NCBI GenBank assembly: GCA_963969365.1
Contig: OZ017746.1
Location: forward strand, 372,001-436,000
Direction of reading: 5' to 3'
Length of the DNA stretch: 64,000 nt
From: Asterochloris sp. CNOR1
Taxonomy: Eukaryota; Chlorophyta; Trebouxiophyceae; Trebouxiales; Trebouxiaceae
Shown here: piece by piece, positions 44,501 through 56,476 of the stretch
How positions within the stretch are numbered: the stretch's first letter is position 1
Layout: the number at the start of each line of letters is the position of its first letter
Position numbers and translations under genes: made by a program
The notes under the pieces: model-generated
The model's database searches: none
The model's input: only the letters and a program-made list of their open reading frames with translations
What the model was told of the DNA's origin: nothing

Positions 44501-47500
44501 ATGTCAGCGCAACCATAATGCGGTGTCTGATGCGGTTTCTTGCGTACCGCTTGGGCTCCTCTGGAGCACAGGTTTGGTTGAACTGATCCAGGGGCAGCAC
44601 ATCTGCCTCAGGGATCAGGCCCCAGTTGTTGAGCGTCATGTACAGGCCGCCACCAGCCAGCATCAGGCGCGGAGAGATCACGCCTGCATCCTGCACTGGG
44701 ACAGGGTGGTTTAGAGGCCTGCATTTTAGCCTCGCAACTCATATGGGGCAGATGGGCCAGGGAGCCAGCATCAGCCGTAGGGGCGTCTTGCATTGATTCA
44801 GGGCAGCATGTGGGATGCGGGCTGAGCCTCTTCTACTGCAGCTTGCGGGCCTCCAGGTGCCAGCCTCACGACTTGGATTGGCTGTGAAGCCAGCATGTAC
44901 CATGGGGCGGTCATGCTGGTGTCCTGCATTGGTGTTGGGCAGCCTCAACAGAGTTGCAATGCAGCATCAAGAGGACAGCGTCAGGATTGAGCTGCTGCAT
45001 GAGCACTGCTCAGGCTGATTAGCCATTCCTGGAGGCCCACGTGGTGGGAATTCTGGCTGAAGCTCTTCGTGCAGCACCGCTGCTCTGCAAACCAAAATGG
45101 CTAAGGGCACATCGGCCTAGCTGAAAGGCCTGCCCAACCCAGCTGCCAGCCTCCACTCAGATTCCAGAATGCAACAAGGGCGCATACAGCACAGCTGCAG
45201 GCGGACCTGCAATTTCTTGATGGTGTTTTGTGCTTTCTTCCCCAGTTTCTGAAGGGGTGTGGGCGGTGCCAGAGCCTCCTCAACGTCCTTCTCTGTGCTG
45301 GAGGCCTGTCTCCCCCGTGTAGAGGTTGCCACCTGCCCTGCCCTGCGCCACACGCTGCCCACCACTGCAGGCAGGCAGCAACGCCATTCATGCATATGAG
45401 CGAACACAAGGCAACCTGTTGCCTGTGCGCCTCCTCAGTGACGATTGAAAACAACAAGCAGCAATCAGCCTGGCAGGCACCAACAGCTGAGGAGCACCTG
45501 CTGTCATCTGAGCACCAGCAGTACAGGCACAGCTGCTGCAAAGTCACCTGCTCAGATGAATGCAACAGTGAGAGACAGCATCGCTTATGTGTGTCGGCGA
45601 CATCGACATTTGAGCAGACCTCGATGGCTTGCAGTAGCAGGGGCGACACAGGGCATCCAGTTCCTAGCCGCAAGTGCTGCGCCTGACTGCGCCTCTGCAG
45701 GCCCAGCAGTGCTGCTGGGCTCACCTGAGGCCAGGCGCCCCACAACAGCCCTGACGACCAGCAGCTGCAGGAAGTCCACCTTGGGCATGAGCATGCGCCC
45801 CCGCCGCCGTGCCTGGCCATACCTGCAGAGTGGCAGGGACTGTATCAAGATCTCAAGGAAGCGCCGTGCCTGACCGCACCTGCAGGGTGGCAGGGACAGC
45901 ATCAAGAACTGTGGGGAGCGCCGTGCCTGGCCGTACCTGAATAATGGCAGGGAGTGCCTCAAAACTTCAATCAGCGCTGTGCCTATATAAAGGGGTTTTG
46001 AACAGGACCCTGTGATTCCCGAGCACAGCCAGGTACATTGCATGAGCCGTCCAGGCTGTCCTCATTGGTATCAATGCGCCGTCAAGCTGGCATGACTGGA
46101 GGCACTCATGTAGGGCCATGAGATGACGCAGCATTGACTGGCGCCTGAAGACCTGAGGAGGTTCACAAGCCTGTTCACAGCAGCTACCTCCCCACTCATC
46201 TGTGCTTAAACCACTGGCGCCTCTGCCTCTGGCAGCACAGCCTCACTTCATGTGCCAGTACCCTACAGCCACTGCCACGCCGTGAAAGGGCTGCAGGCCC
46301 AAAGCCTGCAGACGACATGCATGCCTTGCTGGAGCATGCAGCTCACCCGCGCTTGAAGACGAGCAGCGCCTCTGCCTCTGAGGGGAGCCCTTTCCCCTCC
46401 ACGCTGTCATGCACCAGCGTCTTGTCCATCTTCTTGGTGTCGGCGCGGATGTAGAGCTGGGCCAGGTAGTCACTGTTCAGACTCTTGGACATGGCAATGT
46501 CGCGAGCCGTGAATTCGACATAGTGGGCCTGCAGGGCAAGCTTGCCTTTCAGCGCTGTCTGCTGCAGTCTGTAGAAACTGTGTGAGCCAGCAAGCAAGCC
46601 AGCAAATTGCCGCATGCCTGCTCATTTTGGGCCTCACATGCAGGTACTGCTAACACCTCTGTCTGCTGCGGGCTGGCAATGAGTGACAAGCACAAGCTAG
46701 TTGCCAGACAACCCTCCTCCAAGCAACGGGCGCTGCCAACAGCCCAGGCAGCACTTCTCACGGCCAACTCCACTGTGGCAAGCAGCTTGGTGATCCCCAG
46801 CATGTTTATAAGGAGTGTCTGCGTTCAGCCCGCCCTTCCTCGTGGCCCAAACCTGGTCAGCAGCTGACATTTCTATACTTAGAAAACGCACAGCATTTAC
46901 AGCACCTGGATAACGCAGCCAGCATCCTGGGTGCAGCAGCCAGCGTGCTTCGCAGCCTAGTCATGCCTCAGCCAGCTGCTGGAACCGCCCTGCCAGACAT
47001 TGTTGAACAAACCGCCCCTAACCACTGCCAGCCACAGAACTTGAAGATCAGTGCGCTCACATCTGCCAGCAGCTTGATGGTTCATACGGAAATGTTAGAT
47101 GAGCAGCGCCTGCAACAGGTACAGCCCAAGATAGCAACTGCCCACACTGCGCAGCACATCGCACAGCAGCATCCCAACAGCCTGTCGGCCAGTGTCACCT
47201 TGGTCAGAAGCTTGATGATCCCCGTCAGGAAGGCTTTGTCAGCCGCCTGGGGGTCCACCTTGTTCCGGTCCTCCACCTCCGAGCGGGAGCGCCTGTCATA
47301 CTCGATGCGGGAGACATCGTCAAAGTCCACGCTGCTGGTGGGCAGCACAATGGCCTGCGCGTCGGCGGGGGCCGACGGCTCGGTCTGCAGCATCTTGCCA
47401 TTCTGCTCCGTCTCGGTCTGCAGAGGGAGCTCCAGGGTGCGGCCACCCCCCCTGTGTGGCGGCTGCAGGGCAGGGGTGACAACATGAGCAAGGCCTTCAC

Positions 47501-50500
47501 TTTGTGTTGTCCAGGAGCTGCCCCCTCTGTGTGGCGGCTGCAGGGCAGGGGTGACAATACGAGCAAGGCCTTTATCTTACATTGTGTTGTTCAGGAGGTG
47601 CAGGGGGAGTTCTGAGCGTTTGGGTACGGCAGGGCCTTCAGGATGCAGCAGCCCACTCTCTGTGGAGGGTGCGGGGGAGGGTCGGAAGCAGAGCGAAGGC
47701 TATGTTTTGGTCTTGATCAGGAGTTGCAGAGGACTCTTGAGCAGGTCCCGCGCAATTGGGTCTGCAGAGTGTCGCCTGGGGCTGCGTCTGCTGTGCAGCA
47801 GACATCAGGCAGACACACACTGCTACATTTGGCGTTGTGTCACTGTGCGAGGCTGTGACCAGCAGGCAGCCTGCTGTGAGACACTGGCAACCCTTGCAGA
47901 TCATTAGGCTACAAGTCAGGTGAAGTCTTGGATCAGCGCCCTGTCCGGGCCACCAGGAGCTCAGGGATACCTGCCACGTCAGCATTCAGATGGTAGCAGA
48001 CCAGCAGCACACTCCTGCCTTCAGAACGTCTTGCAACATTGAGGGGGCACCGGCTCCTGCCCAGGCAATGGTCAGGCCCAAGGAGGTGCCAGATTCCTTG
48101 ATGGACCCGCAGCTGCAGGCACTGCTGTTTCTTTTCGGGCACCCTCTTAGCTCAAAGTTGGGACTTCAGAGCACAAAGGCGTGGCTGCCTGACGTGTGGG
48201 CACTGAAAGAGCAGGTCACAGAGACGACTCACTGAGTCCAGAGGGCCCCCGTACTCCTGGGCAATGCGTTCCCGCAGGCGCTGCTGTGCCTGCTCAGCCA
48301 GCCCCTCTGCCCCCTCAGCGCCCTGCCTGGCAAGGTCCTTCAGCGCCGCCTTGGGGCCCTGGCGCCCATCCTGAACAATCTCCTGCAGCACGTGCATGGC
48401 AGCTGGTGTGAGGGTGACAGGATTTTGCAGAGGGCCAATGCAGCGTGTGGTACTCGGCTCCAGCCTTTGAGCCTGGCAGGGCACGCTGGGCTTTGCTGCT
48501 GCAAGGAGCCCAGTCACAGGCGGTGCCTCACTCTGCTTGTCGGCAAAAACAACCCCTGCGAGGTTATTGGGTCAAATGGCAAGTGCCCTTGGCCCCTTCA
48601 GGCCTGCTGGAGCTGTGAGGCCAGCAAGGCGCCTGCTTGGCACAGTGCTGCATGCTGCTGCCAGCAAGCAGTGACCCTCTTGCGGTGCAGGCATGCGCCG
48701 CTGACCTGCATCTTCTCGCCTGCCACTGTGATCGCTTCCTTGACCCGCTGTTCCTGTGAGTGAACGTTGCCTTGCTTGCCGTTACTTCTGGCAGCGTGCT
48801 GTGAGGACTCCTTGCTGACTTTGCCCATGTCCCCTGGGGTAGGCCGGTCGTCGTCACCAGAGGCGGCCACAGGAATGCCCTGTGGGTCCAGCAGGCTTTT
48901 TGACCGTGCCAACACTCGTTCGTTGGCAGGCTGGTCCCCATTTGAGGAGCTGTTGCTGGTGCTGGCCTCGCTGTGGCTGTTCCTGCGCTCCTCCTGCGCA
49001 GATGAAATACTGGCTTTGAAGTGGCAAACAAATGTGATGATTGTGAAGCTTGAGCTGTACAGCGCTGCTCCTTGGCCTGGGTGGCCAAAGCAGCCTTACT
49101 CTCCAGCTGATGGGGAAGCTGTGCTGCCGCGGGCAAGCTTACAAAAGGACCAGCAAACCTGTGAGGCCAGCCAGGGCACGGCCGTGATGGCATGTCACAA
49201 GCAGTCACAAACGCTAGGCCTGCTGCTGAGGATGCAGCAGGCTCAATGAGCCAATCAGGTCACAGTGCCAGCTTTCCAGGGCCCCCACAGCCCCCAGCTG
49301 CACAAACCTGCACCTTTGCCTTCATGGCGCCTCTCCACATCCATGCACTCCTGGGCCGCTGCCTTTGCCCCCCGCACTGTAGAACGAAGGCTGATGCCCA
49401 ATAACGTGCAGCCACTGCATCACCAGCTTAGACTGCCAAGGTCCTCCTATGTATTGCAGCACGCAGGTGGCAGCCCCATGATGGTGAGTGCCACCGATTG
49501 GGGGTCATCAGCCTCAAAACTGCCAGACCCCATAGCCCCAAGCTGCACGAGGTCTTGCTACCTGGCCCACCTTTATGCGCTCCTGGGCGGCTGCCTCGTC
49601 CTCCTGCTGATAGCCGTAGTTGCCGCCAGTGACCCGCCCCGCCAGGGAGCGCACTGTGGGTGTACTGGGCAGTTCTGCGGGCTTCAGGGCCTCCAGGGCG
49701 CTGTTGGCGCTGCGGAAGGCCTCCAGCGTGTCCTCTGCATCCTGCATGGCTTCAGCCCTACAGGCGGGGCACGGCCGGGGTCAAAAAGCAGGTGCAGGAG
49801 CGAGCTGCAGAACATCAACATGTCCCAGAGACAAGGCATGAAAGATGAGCCAGATCAGGGTAGCAGCCTGTCTGCCTGCTAGCAGCTGCAAGCTGTGCAA
49901 TCCTCATGGTGCACACCACCAGCAGGCCCTTGCAAGCATCTCTGGGCCGTGGCAAGCAAGGCAGCCATGTCTAGCGCGGCTGAAGACCCCGACAATGCTC
50001 ATGCAGCGAAGACAGCATGTCTCTGCATTGCTGTCTGGAGTCAGAGGCTGCTGCAGAGAGGCACTAGTGCCAAGTGACTGCACTGCCCTGTCTCGTACGC
50101 CTCTTACACAGAAGCACAAACCCCAGAGGGTTCCACCACCTTCACCTGTGGATCAGCTCCAGGCAGGCAAACACCTCTGCGGTGTCAGGCCACTGGTCCC
50201 TGGGCACCAGCTCCCGCAGTGCCCTCCAGGCCTCCTCACGGGTGGCAGGCAGGTGAGTCTGCCGCTCCACGCGGAGCTTGGCCCACGAATTGCGCCCATC
50301 CGAGGCATTGGAGGGCTGCACTGTGGCATCATTGGTCTCAGCAGCCTGGCCCTGGGGCTCTTTAAGCTCTGTGGGTGGTGAAGCATGGCAGACATGCCGA
50401 CGGAGGGCCTCGCCACCCCGCTTCTGCCAGCCAGGCTGCTTTCTGCCAAGGTGGAGGCCACCAAGAGCTTGACTTTTGGGATTAGTGCTGCTGTTGCTTG

Positions 50501-50639
50501 CCCGTGAGGCCTGCAGGGCGTCCCTGGCGTGGCAGCAGGCCCGGGCATGCCAGCTCAGAATTGAGGGTGAGCTGTGACATCTCACAGGCCGTGCTGGATA
50601 GCATGCTGTGGGAGCCGAAAGGTAGATTGGACACTGCAT
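41585..50639 (-). CDS. DUF3754 / TMEM143-like membrane protein, organelle-targeted
   Basis: Fourteen exons close in phase to 940 residues: 50639-50146, 49757-49571, 48993-48706, 48382-48233, 47417-47199, 46561-46347, 45822-45725, 45364-45207, 44690-44548, 44305-44182, 43988-43736, 43205-43094, 42355-42151, 41761-41585. The N-terminus is Arg/Ser/Ala/Cys-rich without acidic residues, as in an organelle transit peptide. Middle exons are charged and helical. The DUF3754 signature is in exon 11: MRIYRDIPVPSWKVVFPNKL then FRPLDGLRSD. One transmembrane helix follows in exon 12 (VILEVITVASAVAFVGRVTL). The C-terminal exons match the family's ending (EDRFGVKIRFRADDALSEMQ, then RLGLA and a conserved Trp-Asp). 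TMEM143 of animals is mitochondrial; the biochemical role of the family is not known. The protein is roughly twice as long as the animal one because of the N-terminal half. Confidence 0.8.
45822..46000 (-). repeat. Tandem echoes of DUF3754 exon 7 acceptor and start (about 62 bp x 3)
   Basis: The true junction (CTGCAG, then YGQARRRGR) at 45822 is preceded on the minus strand by copies near 45885 (CTGCAG, CGQARRFLE) and 45945 (TTCAG, YGQARRSPQ), with a weaker remnant near 45985. The copies are frame-open and in register with each other, so they could in principle be spliced in. Confidence 0.8.
47440..47640 (-). repeat. Tandem repeat upstream of DUF3754 exon 5 (about 84 bp x 2)
   Basis: The block CCCCCTCTGTGTGGCGGCTGCAGGGCAGGGGTGACAA…GAGCAAGGCCTT…TTGTGTTGT occurs twice, at about 47445 and 47520, with a third partial copy. 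It lies just beyond the exon 5 acceptor in the intron. Confidence 0.7.
49335..49375 (-). repeat. Echo of DUF3754 exon 2 end
   Basis: Plus-strand CCATGCACTCCTGGGCCGCTGCCTTTGCCCCC repeats, about 230 bp away, the exon 2 bases TTATGCGCTCCTGGGCGGCTGCCTCGTCCTCC at 49573-49605. Confidence 0.6.
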
Positions 50640-51378
50640 GGTAGCTGTACTGCTTGCTGCTATTCAAGGAAAGCCTGCAGAACACGTGCCGGGAAGTCAT
50701 TAAAAGCGTTGGTGCAATGAGGACACAAGTACCCTTGGCCTGCAGTCAGTCTGCCGGGACAGCAGGCCAGCTGCCTGACTTACACTGGGTTGCCTCTGGC
50801 TGGCCCAACACAACATGACCCCAACCAGCAGCAGACATGCGCTGATTTGCGCTAGCAACACATTATGGATCGGGGCCTGGCTTTTTGATGCTGTAGATGA
50901 AGTCTTTGAAGAAGGGGAGTGGACATTCTTGACCTGCCTCCTTGACATGACTGCATTATATCATAATGGATTCACAAACATGCACGCCGCTGCAGGGGGC
51001 AACTTCCACTACATCCAAGTACCGATGCATGTCATGGGCGACCAGTGCTGCTGCAGCTCCATCAGTAGGCAGGAATGCTGGCTTGGCCTGCCACATCCAG
51101 TGAGGTGATATTTGACATTGCTGCAAGGTCAAAATGAAATTATAAATTCATCAACGAGGGGCTCCTCCCCTGGGGCGCAGCTCAAAGTCATAAGGCAGAA
51201 TGCGGACAGTATTTTGAGACCTCCTGTCAGCAGCACAAGCTTCCCTCACAGAGCTTCACATGCGTGGTTCTCCAGTCAATGCAACTCCACCAGTATTGCT
51301 CACGCTGCCCCAAAATCGCACACAACAGATTCATGGACTTCTGAGAGACGTATTTGTGCATTAAGCAGTGCCTTCAGA
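50640..51378. other. Upstream region of the DUF3754 gene
   Basis: 739 bp between the DUF3754 start and the F-box gene's stop, both on the minus strand. A short minus-strand frame at 50948-50700 with one hydrophobic stretch (VLLAQISACLLLVGVML) exists, but nothing else supports it as a gene. Confidence 0.45.
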
Positions 51379-54300
51379 TCAGACATGATCCAAGTCGTCA
51401 AGGAATCTGTGGTCATATCGCAAGTGAGAGTGTGAACTGTGCTCCTCAACCAGCTGGATGTTCAACTGATGCACGTGGGTGATGCACGTCATGGGACGAT
51501 ACGGCATCAGGGTCTGGCTAGGCAGCGAAAGTTGGCGAAGTCGTGTGCAGAACATCACCACAGCCTGCAAGCTGTCCTGTTTGAAGCAGGAGTGCCCCTC
51601 AATCCAGAGGGTTCGCAGGTCCTGAAGGCGCGTCAGTGCTGCACCATCCCCAACATTCTCGCAGTGCTGGAAGCTGAGATGCTGCAGCCCCAGGGGCAGC
51701 GCAGACATGACATCTGAGCGCAGAGAGGGGCACCGAGAGAACGTCAGACTCCTCAGGTGACCCAGCTTTTGCAGATGACTGAGGCCAGCGGCATTGAGAT
51801 GCTTCCTACAGGCAGAGAACAAGCCGGACTCAAGTTGCTAGAACAGGCAGATAGCGCGCACGTCAAGGCGATGGCAGAAACCTCTCCAAGCTTGGGCAGA
51901 GCAGTGCTTTCAAGCGCCAGTCGACACGAACACACCACAGCGCTGCTTACTGAGTTACAAACTGAAATCCCCGTCGCTTGCCTTCTCTCCCCCACTCACA
52001 CCATGCAGCCCCCTCTCGTGATACAGGGTACTCTCAGAGGGCCTCATGATATAATGGTCAGTGACTGCAGCCGCTAAATGCGTTGGCATCATGTAGGCCC
52101 CCGTGCCTCCTCAGTGCTGAATGGTGCTTGAGGGTTGGCAAAGGCAGCTAGACTGTGCCATTCCCAAGACGATGTAGGCCCAGTTTCTTGTGAGCTGTTG
52201 GAGGGTTGGAATTCTTACCTGTGATCAAAGGTCAGCGACTGCAGCCGCTGAAAGCCCTCCAGCACTGCTCCCTCCCGCCATGCCATGCTGCCCCCACCCA
52301 CGACCAGGCGCTGCAGCCCGGTGCAGTGGCAACCCAGTGCTGCAACCAGCCCGTCAGTAAGGCCTGTGCACCCAACGAGGCTGAGGCTGCGTAGCTGTCG
52401 CAGCAGGGGGCACACGGGTACCCACTGCTCAGTGCTCAGAGCTGCCCCGCCAACAGCCAGTTCCTCCAGGCAGCCCCCCGCAGCTGAGATGATTGTGGGC
52501 AGCAGCCCTGCGCTGGCTGGGCCCCTCAGGGCGGGCAGCTGGGACACGTCCAGGACGCGCAGGCTAGCAAGGGCGCCTGTCTCGGCCAGCAGTGACAGGC
52601 CAGCTGTTCCCAGATTGCTGCACGTCTGCAGGGGCAGACAGCAGAGCCCTTGAGGACGGCAGCTGGGACACGTCCAGGGCTTGCAGGCTGGCCAGGGCAC
52701 CTGTCACCAGCTCAAGGGTGGCTATGCCAGGATTGCTGCAGACCCACAGAGGTCAGGCAGCAGCCAATGAGGCTGGGCTCACAGCATGGCGGAGCATGGG
52801 CAGCAAAAGTGTTGGGCCGCGTCAGGAAATACATGCCTTGAGCAGCCCCCCATGCTGCTGCCGCACTGCCAGATGCGCTAAATCAGCACATCCCGCAGAT
52901 GCAGATGCAACCCAGCTCTGCTGCACGTCTAGGTCTGCTCAGTCTGTCGGGATAATGATGGCAGGCACAGCCCGGCCATGAGAAGCAGAGCCTGGCACAT
53001 GGCGCCAGCAGTGCATCAGACGTCCTTTATGGTGTTTACACCAGTCTCACCTGTAGGCGCAGCTCCACAATGCTGGGCACCCTCTGCTGGTGCTGGGGTG
53101 CAGGACCCTGTAGCACAGCTGCCCGAGCACGGCTCCTTGTGATGCGAAGCAGAAGGTCTTCCAGTCGGGCTGCTTGACCTGTAGGCGGGGTGCTTGACGG
53201 TCGAGCTGAACCTTCTAGTAAATCAGATGAGACCTTTATGACGCAGGAGTCGCACCTTGACTGCAGCATTGTAGAAGGCAGAGTTGCAGGCTGTGTCAGT
53301 GCTAGTGCTGATCTCAGCAATCAAGGTGATGGTGTCAGCATTGACGCGCAGCTTGGCCGCTGTGTCTGTGCCGCAATGAGCCACTGCCGCTGTGCTGCTC
53401 ATGTATTTGCTGCACTTGGCTCAGGCCTGGGCAGCACTAACAGGCATGCAGCCTCCACAAGCAAATCATCATTTGCAACTGAAGGCACCGCTGCCCACCT
53501 GGCACACCGCAACCGCTGGACTCAGTCCCATCCCTGTCACTGCTGAGCTGGGCGGCAAGACGGGCAGCACCTGCTGGCAGCAGGGCCAGTAGAGCAGCGT
53601 CGCCGATCTGCGTCGATGAGAAGTCCAGCTTTAGCTGCGTCGCAGGCCTGCAGAGAGGGCGGCAGCAGGAAACTGCCACAGGACTGCTGAGGCCCTGGGG
53701 GAGACATTTGTGCTTCTTAGTTGTTTTGAGGGGTGTAGACTTGTAGCCTCATGCATGAGCATGCAAAGCAAAGAGCTGCAGCCCACATGAGCATCTCAAG
53801 AAGTGCCTTGATCAGCCATTGAAGGGGTGTCTCAAACGTCCCCCAACATGCCCCAAACGGTGCACAGCCCTGCCTGCGGACTTGCTCCAAAGGCCCTCAT
53901 CCCGAAAAATCGACCAAGAGCCTCATCTATGGTGCACGCCTCTGCTTGCAGACTGCAGGACGCTGACAGCAGGCGGCCCCACAGACCTACGTGTCAGATT
54001 GCAGAAGGGGTGTCATCCTGATGAAGTTCAGAAAAGTGCCCCATGTGTGGTACTACATGCCTGTCAGGCGCAGTTATTCAGGGATGCTGGCACGGCGCGT
54101 CACTCCAGGTCTGCTCATGCAGCACTGCACACCCACTGTCCTCATGCAACTGTCATCATGTGGTGTGGCTCCCATCCTACCTGCAGTGTGCAGCCATGTT
54201 GTCCAGCAGGCTGACGGCATCGATGTCGTTCAGCTTGCGCAGCTGGGCTGCTCGCACCTCCCGCAGCGCCCCTGAGCCCACCGCACTCCCCGAGGCCAGG

Positions 54301-56229
54301 TGGGTCAGCCCCGTCCCCACCACCCGCGAGCAGCCGCTGATGTCCAGGGACTCCAGCACGGGAAGGTGGGCAGCCTGCACAGAGGCACAGGGGCTTTTGC
54401 ACGTGGCTGTGCACATACCACAATTGCTGCTCTGACCTCTGTTCAGGAGGCTGACAATTTTAGCTGGGGCGGACGGGCCTCCTGCAGCAGGCAGATAGCC
54501 CCTCTGCACAGGCCTTGGTGCTGTCCATGCATGGCATGATTGAGCACCTCAGCTTGCACCCTGATCTCACAAGCAGCAGAACCTGTGATCCTCATGCATT
54601 GCAGCTCCAGCAGAACAACATGGAAAGTAATACAGTACAGACTGTTCCCTGGAGTGCCCTTGCAGCATGGATCAGCACGCGCACATGTGCGGGTGCCTCA
54701 CCAGCAGGGCCACGTCGACGTCTGTGATCCTGGTGCAGCGCAGATTGAGCTCCCGCATCTGGCTGCACTGCCTCATGAAGGGCCCAACCCTGTGCACCCG
54801 CCCACAGCCAGCGAGGCTGAGGCGCTCCAGCTGGCAGGGGGCGCTGAACATGTCGCTCAGCATGTTGTCATGCAAAAAATTGCTGCTGGTGACGACAAGG
54901 CTGGTTAGCGCTGCAGACGCTCCCACAGGGCCAGGCCTGCGGGGGAAGGCCAACAAGCAGGTGGAGGCAGGCTCAGGTACATGCAAGCAAGGCAGTGTGC
55001 GTGCTGCAGCAGGCTCAAGGCACCCTGGGCCCCTGGCCTGGTCCGTGCTGGCTGGCTGCAGGCAGGGCTGGTTGCGCTGTACAGCTCAGGGTAGGCAGGA
55101 CAGCGTAAGCGTGCGCATCGACGGCCACCCATGCACGTGCAGTGCGGGGGCACGAGGCTTTCCGGAGGAGCATCAGTGGTTTCTGCCTGATGAGGATGGT
55201 CAGAAGGGACTCACACTTGAACGTCAGCCGACAGCGCCCTCAGCCGGGGGAAAGCAATGAGAAAGTGTTGCAGGTTGAGGTGCCTCCCCGTGCTGGTCAG
55301 GCTGAGAGACTGAAGGTCGGAGGGTAGGGTGTCGATTCGGCCCGCCGGCACCTGAGATCCCATGAAGTCCAGAGCCTGCAGGAAACAGCAACATCAGCTG
55401 GGGTGCAGCTTGGGTGGATGGGTGGCAGGGTGGTGGTGGGAGGAGGGGTTGCAAGACCAGTCTGCTGAACACAGCCACATCCAAGGTCAAGCCCAGCTTG
55501 GATCAGTCAACAATCGTGAACCTTGAATGAGCACGTGATTTTTGTTCAAGGCAGAGCTGTTCAGCTGCCCACTGCAAGCCTATCCTTCGCTGGCCATGCC
55601 GGCAGCCCAGTCTTTCAGATCTAGCTGGGGCCACTCAAGATGAGAGAGCCCACGCCATGGCCCTGACAATAGACAAACATGTCTAGCCCTGACAAAGAGG
55701 TGAACATGTCTTCATGATGCGCAGAGGCAGCTCCAGCGGCCCACCTTGAGCTTTATGGTACTGAGGCACTTGGAGCTGGCGCTCCAGTGCAGCAGGGGCC
55801 CCCTGTGGTTGCGGGCCTGCACCCGACTCAGGCCAGGGCAGTGCTTGCGTGCCCACTGCAGCCCTGGCAGCAGCTCGGTCTCCGCTGCAAAGGGGGAGAC
55901 CCTCATGAGGGCGACCTGCTGCCACACGCCCTCTCTTATGACCTGGTTCCATGCTGAGCACACGCTGCGCAGAGCCAGCAGTTGCCCTAGCTCCCTGAAG
56001 GTGTCCAGAATGGACGACTGCAGCGCATGGCACACCATGGCTGTCAGATGCATCGGCAGAACTCTTTTTCTGGCTGACAGAAGCTCACTAGGCTGGTTTG
56101 CATGCAGCAGGACCTGTCTGAGTTTACCAGGATTGCTGGGGGCAGCTCATTGATGCTGCATGGGGCCTCATGGCCGTCCCCGTCCAACTCTGAAGCTGCC
56201 TGCTGGCTGCTATCAGTACCGGCCAGCAT
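51379..56229 (-). CDS. F-box / leucine-rich-repeat protein
   Basis: Probable substrate receptor of an SCF ubiquitin ligase: the F-box binds Skp1 and the LRRs choose the substrate. Nine exons close in phase to 691 residues: 56229-56128, 56017-55745, 55375-55215, 54936-54702, 54374-54181, 53647-53499, 53178-53051, 52625-52219, 51805-51379. The F-box is split by the first intron: INELPPAIL | SSILDTFRELGQLLALRSVC, then SAWNQVI. LRR units of the cysteine-containing type follow, for example LERLSLAGCGRVHRVG, LESLDISGCSRVVGTGLTHL, LRSLSLVGCTGLTDGLVAAL and LRSLTFSRCPSLRSD. Substrate is unknown. Start codons of this gene and PGK lie 247 bp apart, facing away. Confidence 0.86.
52635..52745 (-). repeat. 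Echo of F-box/LRR exon 8 start
   Basis: The start of exon 8 (CSNLGTAGLSLLAETGALAS, LDVSQLPA) recurs about 107 bp upstream as CSNPGIATLELVTGALAS, LDVSQLPS, again right after a CTGCAG. Using it as an exon would put a stop in frame after exon 7, so it is intronic in the model. It could be a lost LRR exon. Confidence 0.7.
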
Positions 56230-56476
56230 GAGTCAATGCACCAGCTCTCTGTTGCGTGACAGAGGAAGCTGGCTGCAATGATCACATTTGGTTGACGATC
56301 CATAGGCATGCTTGTGGTGGACGCTCAGGGGCAGGACATGCCAGGCGGCATTGCATCTGCAGCCAGACACCAAAATGCCTCCTGACAACAACTGCTGAGA
56401 TGGCACATCAAGTAGGTCAGGAATCTGGGCCCAGATTGTATCTGCTTCCGCTCCGACACCGCATCAGGCCTATACA
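56230..56476. promoter_or_regulatory. Divergent upstream region of F-box gene and PGK
   Basis: 247 bp between start codons. In the PGK frame it is open from 56399 to the ATG and reads Ser/Ala/Thr-rich ([14 protein letters not shown]), so part of it may be coding in a longer PGK form. Confidence 0.5.

Noticed and set aside
50700-50948. Minus-strand 82-codon frame with a hydrophobic segment
   Set aside because: No splice context, homology or regulatory support. It lies in the presumed promoter of the DUF3754 gene.
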